Origin: Halomonas lysinitropha
Lineage (GTDB): Bacteria; Pseudomonadota; Gammaproteobacteria; Pseudomonadales; Halomonadaceae
Direction: 5' to 3'
Assembly: GCF_902500215.1 (NCBI RefSeq)
Contig: NZ_CABVOU010000039.1
Span: forward strand, 480,072-544,071
DNA: 64,000 nucleotides
Shown: positions 47,162 through 55,109 of the stretch, one piece after another
Layout of the letters: the number at the start of each line of letters is the position of its first letter
Numbering within the stretch: position 1 is the first letter of the stretch
Position numbers and translations under genes: made by a program
Notes under the pieces: generated by a model
Seen by the model: the letters and a program-made list of their open reading frames with translations, nothing else
Databases searched by the model: none
Told to the model about the DNA's origin: nothing

Positions 47162-47934
47162 TGCTGCGGCGCGAGCTGCCCTGCGAGGAGTCGGCCGGTC
47201 GCGTCATTCGCCTGGCCGCAGGACGCATCGCGCCCGGCGTCGATGAGGGCCCGCTTCAGGCCTTCCAGGCCTGGCATGAGCGGATGCAGCCGCTGTGCTG
47301 GTGGCAGGAGGAGCCGGTGGCTCTCTCATTGGAGACTCAGCCGGGAAAGGACTGGCTCGAGGGCCGGGCCTGGCTGGCCCGCCTGCCGGAATCCTGGTAT
47401 CCGCTGGTATCCACGGCGCTTCAGGTGGCGGCCTGGCTCGACAATCACCGCTTCTGCGGTCGCTGCGGTGCGCCCACGACGCGTCTCGATGCCGAGTTCG
47501 CCATGCATTGCGACCAGTGCGGCCATCGCAATTACCCGCGCATCTCGCCCTGCATCATCACCCTGGTGACCCACGGAGAGTCGCTGCTGCTGGCCCGAAG
47601 TCCCCGCTTTCCGCCGGGCCGTTATTCGACCCTGGCCGGGTTCATCGAGCCCGGTGAAGCGGCCGAAGAGGCCGTGCGTCGTGAAATCTTCGAAGAGGTG
47701 GGGCTCAGCGTAGGGCGCGTCAGCTATTTCAAGAGCCAGGCCTGGCCCTTTCCCCATTCGCTGATGCTGGGTTTCTTCGCCGAGGCGGCCAGTCGGCGCA
47801 TCCGCATCGACGGAATCGAGATCGCCGATGCCGCCTGGTTCAGCCCGCGGCATCTGCCCCAGTTGCCGCCGCTCTACTCCATCTCTCGCGCGCTGATCGA
47901 GACCCACCTCCGAGAGGTGGGAACCCGTGGTTAG
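47161..47934 (+). CDS. nudC: NADH pyrophosphatase / NAD-cap RNA hydrolase NudC
   Basis: A 257-aa Nudix hydrolase. A zinc ribbon (CGRCG ... CDQCG, about 99-122) precedes the Nudix box GFIEPGEAAEEAVRREIFEE (about 160-180). The NAD-specific motif usually written SQPWPFPxS appears here as SQAWPFPHS, with Pro replaced by Ala. The ATG at 47161 overlaps the dnaQ stop by 1 nt; a slightly longer in-frame start within dnaQ was rejected. Confidence 0.92.
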   Translation: MLRRELPCEESAGRVIRLAAGRIAPGVDEGPLQAFQAWHERMQPLCWWQEEPVALSLETQPGKDWLEGRAWLARLPESWYPLVSTALQVAAWLDNHRFCGRCGAPTTRLDAEFAMHCDQCGHRNYPRISPCIITLVTHGESLLLARSPRFPPGRYSTLAGFIEPGEAAEEAVRREIFEEVGLSVGRVSYFKSQAWPFPHSLMLGFFAEAASRRIRIDGIEIADAAWFSPRHLPQLPPLYSISRALIETHLREVGTRG

Positions 47935-48002
47935 GCGACGGTCATGGCCCAGAGGTATCATGAGGTCTGACCCCTGTTAAACCCCTGTTAACCAGTAGTG
48001 GC

Positions 48003-48314
48003 TCAGCGACCGGGGAAAAGGCTGTTCAGCTGTGTCGCCAGCATGACATTGCCGGTAGCCTTCAGCTTGCCGGTCATGAAGGCGGTCATGCCGTTGATCT
48101 CGCCGTTCATTATCCCCTTGAGGGTCTCGCTGCTCATGCTCAGGCTGACCGAGGGATCGTCATGCTCGCCCTGGTGGACCTCCAGTGTGCCGTCATCCAC
48201 GACCAGATAATGGTCGCCGGCATCCGTGAAGTGGAACTGGAAGATTTCGTGCATGCCGCTGGCAGCCTCGGCGTCGAAACGACGCTGCAGCTTGTCGATG
48301 GTGGCGTCTGACAT
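48003..48314 (-). CDS. SCP2 sterol-binding domain protein
   Basis: A 103-aa protein consisting of one SCP2-type lipid-binding domain, with the pattern YLVVDDGTLEVHQGEHDDPS then MSSETLKGIMNGEINGMTAF and MTGKLKATGNVMLATQL. Such proteins bind lipid-like ligands; no specific role is known. The ATG at 48314 was chosen because the domain begins immediately after it, although the ribosome-binding site is weak; a TTG 33 nt upstream is the alternative. It is divergent from sohB. Confidence 0.88.
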   Translation of the reverse strand: MSDATIDKLQRRFDAEAASGMHEIFQFHFTDAGDHYLVVDDGTLEVHQGEHDDPSVSLSMSSETLKGIMNGEINGMTAFMTGKLKATGNVMLATQLNSLFPGR

Positions 48315-48445
48315 GGATATCGTTGGTCGCTTGGGAAGTGTCGACAACAGAGCGTATTTGAAACGTTCGTTTGAATCAAGCGCCCTTGTGCCGGTGGGAA
48401 GGGCCCGGGCAGGATGTCAGGACAGCGAGGCGAGAGGAGAGGGCA

Positions 48446-49486
48446 GTGAGCGAGTGGCTGACGGAATTCGGGATGTTCGTGGCGCAGTTGGTGACCCTGG
48501 TGGTGATCGTCGGCCTTGCGGTGGCGGTGATTCTGCGCGCCAGGGGGGAGACGGGAGAACGCACCCGACTAAGGCTCGATGAGCTCAACAGCACCCGTCG
48601 CAACCGCCGGCGGCGGATGCAGCTGGCGGCCAGCCAGCCGGGAGCACGCAAGCGCCTGGCCAAGGCCTTCCGGCGCGATGACAAGGAACATGATCGCCGC
48701 AGCCGCAAGGGGGAGGGTGAGGCCTCCGCGACGGTCTGGGTGCTCGATTTCCATGGTGACATCAAGGCCAGTGGCACCGGCCAGCTCGCGGAAGAAGTCT
48801 CGGCAGTACTGGCGGTGGCCGGCGAGGGTGATGAAGTGGTGATCCGTCTGGAATCGGCCGGCGGTCTGGTGCATGGCTACGGCCTGGCGGCTGCCGAGCT
48901 GGATCGCCTTCGCCAGGGGGGGCTATCCACCACGGTGTGCATCGACAAGGTGGCCGCCAGCGGCGGCTACCTGATGGCCTGCGCGGCTGACCAGCTGCGA
49001 GCGGCACCCTTCGCGGTGATCGGCTCCATCGGGGTGATCGCTCAGCTGCCCAACCTGCATCGCCTGCTCAAGCGTCACGACATCGACATGGAGGTGCTCA
49101 CCGCCGGTCGCTACAAGCGCACCCTCACGGTCTTCGGCGAGAATACCGAGGAGGGGCGAGAGAAGTTCCGCGAAGACCTCGAAACCACTCATACGCTCTT
49201 CAAGCGTCACGTGGCCGAGCGGCGCCCGGAACTCGACATCGAATCGGTGGCCACCGGCGAGATCTGGTACGGCAGTGATGCTCTGAGGCTAGGCCTGGTG
49301 GATGCCCTGGGAACCAGCGAGGCCTACCTGGTCGAGCGCATGCAGCAGGCCCGGATCATCAGCCTCAAGCTGGAGCACAAGCAAAAGCTTAGTGACCGCC
49401 TCGGCATGGCGGTCTCGCGAGGCGTGGAGCATGGCGTCGAGCGGGGGCTGGAGATGCTCGATGCCGGACGATGGCAGAAGCGGTGA
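48446..49486 (+). CDS. sohB: S49 family peptidase SohB
   Basis: Inner-membrane serine protease of the signal peptide peptidase family, 346 aa, close to E. coli SohB. The N-terminal membrane helix is FGMFVAQLVTLVVIVGLAVA. A basic region follows, then the protease domain with catalytic Ser in KVAASGGYLMACAAD and Lys expected in AGRYKRTLTVFGENTEEG. The GTG at 48446 is preceded by GAGGAGAGGG and was preferred over an upstream ATG. Confidence 0.92.
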   Translation: MSEWLTEFGMFVAQLVTLVVIVGLAVAVILRARGETGERTRLRLDELNSTRRNRRRRMQLAASQPGARKRLAKAFRRDDKEHDRRSRKGEGEASATVWVLDFHGDIKASGTGQLAEEVSAVLAVAGEGDEVVIRLESAGGLVHGYGLAAAELDRLRQGGLSTTVCIDKVAASGGYLMACAADQLRAAPFAVIGSIGVIAQLPNLHRLLKRHDIDMEVLTAGRYKRTLTVFGENTEEGREKFREDLETTHTLFKRHVAERRPELDIESVATGEIWYGSDALRLGLVDALGTSEAYLVERMQQARIISLKLEHKQKLSDRLGMAVSRGVEHGVERGLEMLDAGRWQKR

Positions 49487-49500
49487 TCGAGTGGTCTCTA

Positions 49501-49830
49501 TTATGCTCTTCCCTGCAGTTTCAGGCTGCCTAGAGCCTCGATGAGCGTTCGCGCTCGCTTGCCATGCAGAGAGTAGTAGATGGTCTGGGACTCGCGACGG
49601 GTGCTGACCAGGTTCTCGCGACGCAGGATTGCCAGGTGTTGAGAGAGCGCCGACTGGCTCAGGGAGAGCCGCTGGTTGAGTTCGGTCACCGAGAGCTCGT
49701 TGCCGTCGAGCAGGCAGAGAATCCGCAACCGGTTGTCGTTGGCCATCGCCTTGAGCAGGGCGCTGGCCTCGTCGATGACCGCTGTGCCGTCTTCCAGGAG
49801 ACGCGCTGCAGCAGCGTTGTTATTGCCCAT
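49501..49830 (-). CDS. ArsR-family winged-helix regulator
   Basis: A 109-aa ArsR/SmtB-type regulator: ALLKAMANDNRLRILCLLDG, then the recognition helix region LSLSQSALSQHLAILRREN and the wing VSTRRESQTIYYSL. The metal-binding ELCVCDL motif is absent and only one cysteine is present, so classical metal or dithiol sensing is unlikely. The ATG at 49830 has AAGGGGA upstream; an upstream in-frame extension of 35 residues is low-complexity and was rejected. It converges on sohB and diverges from prpE. Confidence 0.85.
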   Translation of the reverse strand: MGNNNAAAARLLEDGTAVIDEASALLKAMANDNRLRILCLLDGNELSVTELNQRLSLSQSALSQHLAILRRENLVSTRRESQTIYYSLHGKRARTLIEALGSLKLQGRA

Positions 49831-50160
49831 GATCTGTCCCCTTTCGGGCAGGCTCGGCATCCGCTTGCCGATGGCCTGCACTGGTGATTGCCTTCCGATC
49901 CCGCTCCTCGCGGCTGGCGTCTGTTGATCATCCACTTCCTGATTCAGCTTATCCTCAATAATAGTTCAGCCTGGCGGGTGTCGCCGAGCCAACGCGGGAT
50001 CAAAGTTGAATACCCGGGTGAGGCCTTGGGTGTTGTCGACAATGCTGTCGGGAAGCCTTGCACTTTTGTCGAGGGTTAGCCGATGGTATGAGGTTATCGC
50101 CGTCAACTTGCTCTAGAGTGTCAACAATCAACGCCCACTTCGATTGCCGACAGGATGCAG
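49831..50160. promoter_or_regulatory. Divergent regulatory region between the arsR-type gene and prpE
   Basis: A 330-nt non-coding stretch lower in GC than its surroundings. It contains the perfect 10-bp palindrome TTGTCGACAA at 50033-50042, 118 nt before prpE, of the size bound by small dimeric regulators. TTGTCGA recurs at 50066-50072. No RNA gene is recognised. Promoters for both genes must lie here, but I cannot fix hexamers with confidence. Confidence 0.5.
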
Positions 50161-52071
50161 ATGAGCATGTACCAAGACGAGTTCCGCCGTTCGATTGATC
50201 AGCCGGAGGCTTTCTGGGCCGAGCAGGCCAGACGCATTCCCTGGTTCACGCCGCCCACGACCATTCTCGAGTATGACGAGGCGAATCATGCTCGCTGGTT
50301 CGTGGATGGCGAGCTCAACATCTGCCATGCCGCCCTCGACCACCACGTCGAGCAGGGGCGTGGCGATCAGCCGGCCATCTTCTGGGACTCGCCGGTCACC
50401 GACAGCAAGCGCACCCTGACCTTTGCCGAGATGCGCGATCAGGTCGCGCTTTTTGCCGGAGGCCTGAGGGCGCAGGGGGTAGGCAAGGGCGACCGGGTCG
50501 TGATCTACATGCCTATGGTGCCGGAGGCGCTGATCGCCATGTACGCCTGTGCTCGTCTTGGCGCCGTTCACTCGGTGGTGTTTGGCGGCTTTGCCCCCCA
50601 CGAGCTTGCCGTGCGCATCGAGGATGCCGCGCCGAAGGTCGTTATCGCCGCCTCCTGCGGGATCGAGGGCAGCAAGGTGTTGCCCTACAAGCCGATCATC
50701 GACGAGGCCATCGAGCAGAGCGCCCACAAGCCCGATGCCTGCGTGGTGTTCCAGCGCGATCAGCATCTCGCAGAACTGGGCCCGCGGGACCACGACTGGG
50801 CGGCTCTGGTCGATAAGGCCGAGCCGGCCGAATGCGTTGCGGTCAAGGGTAGCGATCCGCTCTATGTCCTCTACACCTCCGGGACCACCGGCAAGCCCAA
50901 GGGAGTCGTTCGGGATACCGGTGGCTATGCCGTGGCGCTGGCCTATTCCATGGACACCATCTACGACGTGGATCCCGGCGATGTCTTCTTCTCGGCGTCC
51001 GATGTGGGCTGGGTGGTCGGCCATTCCTACATCGTCTACGCCCCGCTGCTACGCGGTTGTACCACGGTGGTCTATGAAGGCAAGCCGGTAAAGACCCCGG
51101 ATGCCGGCGCATTCTGGCGGTTGATCAGCGAGTATCGGGTCAAGAGCTTTTTCACCGCACCCACGGCCTTCCGCGCCATGAAGAAGGAAGACCCGGACGC
51201 CAAGCTGATGGCCCAGTACGACATTGCCTGTCTCAAGGCGCTGTTCCTGGCCGGTGAACGCCTGGATCCCCCGACGTTCCACTGGCTGGATGACCTCATG
51301 GACGTGCCGGTGATCGACCACTGGTGGCAGACCGAGACCGGCTGGCCGATTGCCGCCAATCTGCAAGGTCTGGAGCCGATGCCAACCAAGGCGGGCAGCG
51401 CGACGGTGCCGGTGCCCGGTTTCAACGTCCAGATCCTGGATCGAGAGGGTGAGCAGGTCGGCCCCATGGAGCAGGGCAGCGTGGTCATCAAGCAGCCGAT
51501 GCCCCCCGGGTGCCTGACCGGCATATGGGGAGATCCGAAGCGCTTCCACAGTGCCTACATGGCGGCCTTCCCCGGCTATTACCTGACCGGCGACGGCGGC
51601 TACTTCGATGAAGATGGCTACCTCTTCATCATGGGGCGCACCGATGATGTCATCAACATTGCCGGCCATCGCCTCTCCACCGGCGAGATGGAGGAGGTCG
51701 TCGGTGCCCACCCCGCTGTGGCCGAATGCGCGGTCATCGGCATTCACGATGCCATGAAGGGTCAGCTGCCGGTGGGGCTGGTGATCCCCAAGGATGGCTT
51801 CGAGGGGCGCGAGGCGGACCTCGAGGAGGAGCTGATCGCCCTGGTGCGCGACAAGATCGGGCCCATCGCCTGCTTCAAGCAGGTGCTGGTGGTCGACCGC
51901 CTGCCCAAGACGCGTTCCGGCAAGATCCTGCGCAAGCTGCTGCGCAACATCGCCGATGGCAAGGAGTTCGGTGTGCCCTCGACCATCGACGATCCGGCGA
52001 GCCTGCAGGACGTGCACGAGGCCATGAAGGAGCGTGCGGTGGGGACTGCCCACGAGGCCCGCCAGGTCTGA
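50161..52071 (+). CDS. prpE: Propionyl-CoA synthetase-like acyl-CoA ligase
   Basis: AMP-forming ligase activating propionate (possibly acetate), 636 aa. The nucleotide motif is YTSGTTGKPKGVVRD, and IDHWWQTETGWPI is characteristic of the PrpE/ACS group. The C-terminal lysine lies in RLPKTRSGKILRKLLRNIAD. The length and GHSYIVYAPLLRG favour PrpE over Acs. The ATG at 50161 has AGGA 5 nt upstream; an ATG 6 nt earlier overlaps that site. No prpBCD genes are nearby. A strong terminator follows. Confidence 0.9.
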   Translation: MSMYQDEFRRSIDQPEAFWAEQARRIPWFTPPTTILEYDEANHARWFVDGELNICHAALDHHVEQGRGDQPAIFWDSPVTDSKRTLTFAEMRDQVALFAGGLRAQGVGKGDRVVIYMPMVPEALIAMYACARLGAVHSVVFGGFAPHELAVRIEDAAPKVVIAASCGIEGSKVLPYKPIIDEAIEQSAHKPDACVVFQRDQHLAELGPRDHDWAALVDKAEPAECVAVKGSDPLYVLYTSGTTGKPKGVVRDTGGYAVALAYSMDTIYDVDPGDVFFSASDVGWVVGHSYIVYAPLLRGCTTVVYEGKPVKTPDAGAFWRLISEYRVKSFFTAPTAFRAMKKEDPDAKLMAQYDIACLKALFLAGERLDPPTFHWLDDLMDVPVIDHWWQTETGWPIAANLQGLEPMPTKAGSATVPVPGFNVQILDREGEQVGPMEQGSVVIKQPMPPGCLTGIWGDPKRFHSAYMAAFPGYYLTGDGGYFDEDGYLFIMGRTDDVINIAGHRLSTGEMEEVVGAHPAVAECAVIGIHDAMKGQLPVGLVIPKDGFEGREADLEEELIALVRDKIGPIACFKQVLVVDRLPKTRSGKILRKLLRNIADGKEFGVPSTIDDPASLQDVHEAMKERAVGTAHEARQV

Positions 52072-52097
52072 CCTCGGTGGGCATCGAGCCTGACCAC

Positions 52098-52129
52098 GCC
52101 GCCGCCCCTGAGGGGCGGCGGCGGCCTTT
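52098..52129 (+). terminator. Rho-independent terminator after prpE
   Basis: A very stable GC-rich hairpin, with arms GCCGCCGCCCCT and AGGGGCGGCGGC, ends in CCTTTG, 27 nt after the prpE stop. The short U-tract is weak, but the stem is the strongest in this part of the window. Confidence 0.7.
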
Positions 52130-52249
52130 GTAGGGCAGGGTGGCCATGGCCAGGCGCCGGGACAGGTCGTATAATGCCCGGCCTGTCCGCCACCGGCGAC
52201 TCCCGTGCCACGAGGGTTCCCTCACCCCTCCCCAAAAAAGGCTGCCGTG

Positions 52250-52933
52250 ATGTTCGTGCTTTCCGATGCCCAGACCCGGCGCTGCCTGACGCTGCTGGTC
52301 ACCTTCCATATCCTGGTCATCGCCGCCAGTAACTACCTGGTCCAGCTGCCTTTCACCCTGTTCGGGTTTCATACCACCTGGGGCGCCTTCAGTTTCCCCT
52401 TTATCTTCCTGGCCACGGATCTCACCGTGCGCCTGTTCGGCAAGGAGCCGGCGCGGGCCATCGTGCTCAGGGTCATGTTGCCGGCGCTGGTGATCTCCTA
52501 TGTCGTCTCGGTCGTCTTCCCGCGGGGCGGCTATGCCGGTCTCGAAGGTCTGGGCGAGTGGAATCTCTTTGTGGCGCGGATCGCGCTGGCCAGCTTCATG
52601 GCCTACGTGCTGGGTCAGCTGCTGGACGTGCAGGTCTTTGATCGCCTGCGTACCTTGAAGGCCTGGTGGGTGGCGCCGGCGGTTTCCACGGTGCTTGGCA
52701 ACCTGGCCGATACCTTTGCCTTCTTCTCCATCGCCTTTCACGAAAGCCCCGATCCCTTCATGGCCGCCAACTGGCCGGAGATTGCCTGGGTCGACTATGT
52801 GATCAAGCTTGGCATCAGCCTGGCGTTCTTCCTGCCCCTCTATGGCATATTGCTGGCCTGGCTCAGCCGCCGCCTGGTGGCGGTGACGGGCAGCGCTGAC
52901 CTGATGCCCGGCGAGGCACAGGCCCGAACCTGA
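52250..52933 (+). CDS. yhhQ: Queuosine precursor transporter YhhQ-like
   Basis: A 227-aa inner-membrane protein of the YhhQ/DUF165 family with about six hydrophobic helices. Family features are ASNYLVQLPFTLFGFHTTWG, FPFIFLATDLTVRLFG and VSTVLGNLADTFAFFSIAF. It imports 7-deazaguanine precursors of queuosine. The ATG at 52250 was chosen over an upstream in-frame start in the prpE intergenic region. Confidence 0.92.
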   Translation: MFVLSDAQTRRCLTLLVTFHILVIAASNYLVQLPFTLFGFHTTWGAFSFPFIFLATDLTVRLFGKEPARAIVLRVMLPALVISYVVSVVFPRGGYAGLEGLGEWNLFVARIALASFMAYVLGQLLDVQVFDRLRTLKAWWVAPAVSTVLGNLADTFAFFSIAFHESPDPFMAANWPEIAWVDYVIKLGISLAFFLPLYGILLAWLSRRLVAVTGSADLMPGEAQART

Positions 52934-52968
52934 TTCCATTCCAGCCGAATTCCAGCCAGGAGAATGAC

Positions 52969-53748
52969 ATGCCCATCGAACTCCACCATATCGACACCGG
53001 AGGAGATGAGACGCCGCTGGTGGTCGTGCATGGCCTGCTCGGCAGTGCCGACAACTGGCGCTCCCATCTCAAGCAGTGGCAGCGCCGGCATCGGGTGATT
53101 GCCGTTGACTTGCGCAACCACGGGCGTTCACCCCATGTTGCGGGGATGAGCTACGAGGCCATGGCCGAGGACCTTCTCGCCTTGCTGGATCGCCTCGAGG
53201 TAGAGAGGGCTCACCTGCTGGGGCACTCCATGGGCGGCAAGGTGGCGATCAGCCTGGCCCGGCGGGCGCCGCACCGTGTGGCTTCGTTGATCGTCGCCGA
53301 TATCGCGCCGCTCGCCTACGGTCATGATCACGATAGTGTCTTCGCCGCGTTGCGCCGCGTGGAGGCCGGAGAGCCGACCAATCGCCGCGAGGCCGACGCA
53401 CTGCTCGCCGAACATGTCGAGGAGTCCGCGGTGCGTCTCTTCCTGGCCACCAACCTGGAGCGTGATGACGAGGGTATCCTGCGCCTGCGCATCGGCCTCG
53501 ACGAGATCCAGGATGACTACGACACGCTCATGGGGGAGCCGGCGGGAGAGGGCGCCTTTGAGGGGCCGACGCTGGTGCTGCGCGGTGCGCATTCAGTCTA
53601 TGTGACCGACGAGATGTTGCCGGCGCTGCACAGCGTACTGCCGCGTGCCGAGATCGAGACACTGCAGGCAGGGCACTGGCTCCACGCGGAACAGCCAAAG
53701 GCCTTTCAGGAGGCGGTCAACGCCTTTCTTGAGCGCGTGGACGGCTAG
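52969..53748 (+). CDS. Alpha/beta hydrolase, YbfF-like esterase
   Basis: A 259-aa soluble esterase. The oxyanion region is VVVHGLLGSADNWRSH, the nucleophile Ser is in LLGHSMGGKVA, and the catalytic His is in AGHWLHAEQP. The RNHGRSPH motif is typical of YbfF. An ATG with CAGGAGAATGAC upstream gives a clear start. The TAG stop overlaps the convergent gene's stop, both using CTAG at 53745-53748. Confidence 0.88.
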   Translation: MPIELHHIDTGGDETPLVVVHGLLGSADNWRSHLKQWQRRHRVIAVDLRNHGRSPHVAGMSYEAMAEDLLALLDRLEVERAHLLGHSMGGKVAISLARRAPHRVASLIVADIAPLAYGHDHDSVFAALRRVEAGEPTNRREADALLAEHVEESAVRLFLATNLERDDEGILRLRIGLDEIQDDYDTLMGEPAGEGAFEGPTLVLRGAHSVYVTDEMLPALHSVLPRAEIETLQAGHWLHAEQPKAFQEAVNAFLERVDG

Positions 53749-54947
53749 CGGGGTAGTGCTCCGGGGTCGATGGCCAGTCGTGATACCGGATGGCGTTCCT
53801 GTATCAGGCCAGCCCCGAACAGGAACTCCTCGAAGCGACGGTAGCGGCCCTGATCCAGAGCCGCAGGGCTGAGGTTCAGGCGTGTGCGGACCATCTCCCA
53901 GGCCTCGCGGTTGACCGCGGTGTCCAGGGCCGGCTCCGCGCTCGCTATCAGGCTCCAGGCATCCTCCGGGTGGTTGGCGATCCAGGCCGTGGCCTCCTCG
54001 ATGGCGGCCACGAGATGGCGAATGGCATCGCGTTTCGCTCCCAGATGATCGCGGTTGGCGAGCAGTATCAGACCATCATGTAGCGGGATGCCCAGATCCT
54101 CGAGGCGCAATACCCGGGTAGCCAGCCCTTCGTCGGCGAGTTGTCGGGGCAGCAGGTGGCGCATGGCGCCGATCACGCCATCCACCTTTCCCTCTCGCAG
54201 TGCATCGTCGAGTCGGAAGTGCAGCGCTTCGGTCTCGACCTCATCGTCGCGAATCGATGCCCCCCTCAACAGGCTGGCCAACAGCACGTCACGGCTGTCG
54301 ATGTCGGCATGACCGATACGCGAGCCGGCCAGTTGGGCAGGTGTCTCGATCGGGCCATCCTCACGCACCACCAGGGCACTCAAGGGCGTCGCGATCAGGC
54401 TGGCGACGCGGACCAGCGGCAGGCCGCGATCGACCTGGAGGTGCAGCAACGGCTGGCGGGATACCGCCAGATCGATTCTTGAGGCTGCCAGGAGCTTATT
54501 GGGTACATCCGGATCGGCCGGTGTCGCCAGAGTCACTTCCAGTCCGCGGCTGGCGAACAGGCCTCTCTCCCTGGCGACGAAAAGAGCGGCGTGCCGAGGG
54601 CTGGGATAGCCGTCCAGCATGATCCGCAGCGAGGTGACTGGCGGCGGTTCGATCGGTTCCGCCGGTCGCAGGGCGATAGCTGGAACGCTGGGCCGCGAGG
54701 GCGTATCGACACTGGGTCCACTCGGCGCCTCCCGATAGCGACGACGGGTCTCTGCCCAGGCAGCGGCCTGGTCGGCAAGAGCCTCGAGATCGGAGACCAT
54801 CACTTCGGTGCCCAGCGGTGGGTAGCCCTCATGAGGTGGTTCCGAAGCCCCCGCCGGGCCCTGTGCGGCGAGATTCGTCGACAGCAGCACCATGGCCGAC
54901 AGTAGCAGGCTTTGGCGGAGAAGCCGCCGAAAAACGGATGAGATCAT
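53745..54947 (-). CDS. Orphan periplasmic substrate-binding protein, NMT1/SsuA-like
   Basis: A 400-aa exported protein. After a signal peptide (LLRQSLLLSAMVLLSTNLAAQ) come about 100 linker residues, then an NMT1/SsuA-type fold (RIMLDGYPSPRHAALFVARE; GLEVTLATPADPDVPNKL; SRIDLAVSRQPLL) as in ABC importers of thiamine precursors, sulfonates or nitrate. No permease or ATPase gene lies beside it, so the transporter partner is unknown. The ATG at 54947 has GGAG 10 nt upstream. It overlaps the esterase stop by 4 nt. Confidence 0.82.
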   Translation of the reverse strand: MISSVFRRLLRQSLLLSAMVLLSTNLAAQGPAGASEPPHEGYPPLGTEVMVSDLEALADQAAAWAETRRRYREAPSGPSVDTPSRPSVPAIALRPAEPIEPPPVTSLRIMLDGYPSPRHAALFVARERGLFASRGLEVTLATPADPDVPNKLLAASRIDLAVSRQPLLHLQVDRGLPLVRVASLIATPLSALVVREDGPIETPAQLAGSRIGHADIDSRDVLLASLLRGASIRDDEVETEALHFRLDDALREGKVDGVIGAMRHLLPRQLADEGLATRVLRLEDLGIPLHDGLILLANRDHLGAKRDAIRHLVAAIEEATAWIANHPEDAWSLIASAEPALDTAVNREAWEMVRTRLNLSPAALDQGRYRRFEEFLFGAGLIQERHPVSRLAIDPGALPR

Positions 54948-55109
54948 CGTGTCCAGGCTCCTGCCATGCGTGCTGTCTGGCCTTGTGTTGGCGCCAGGCA
55001 AGCTTAACCGCTGCCTATGGTCAGCGACCAGCCGTGGTCACAAACGGAAATCGCCGCGACTGGTCCAGCATGCGATAATTCACCTTCTCCCACCCGGGAA
55101 AGACCGTGC

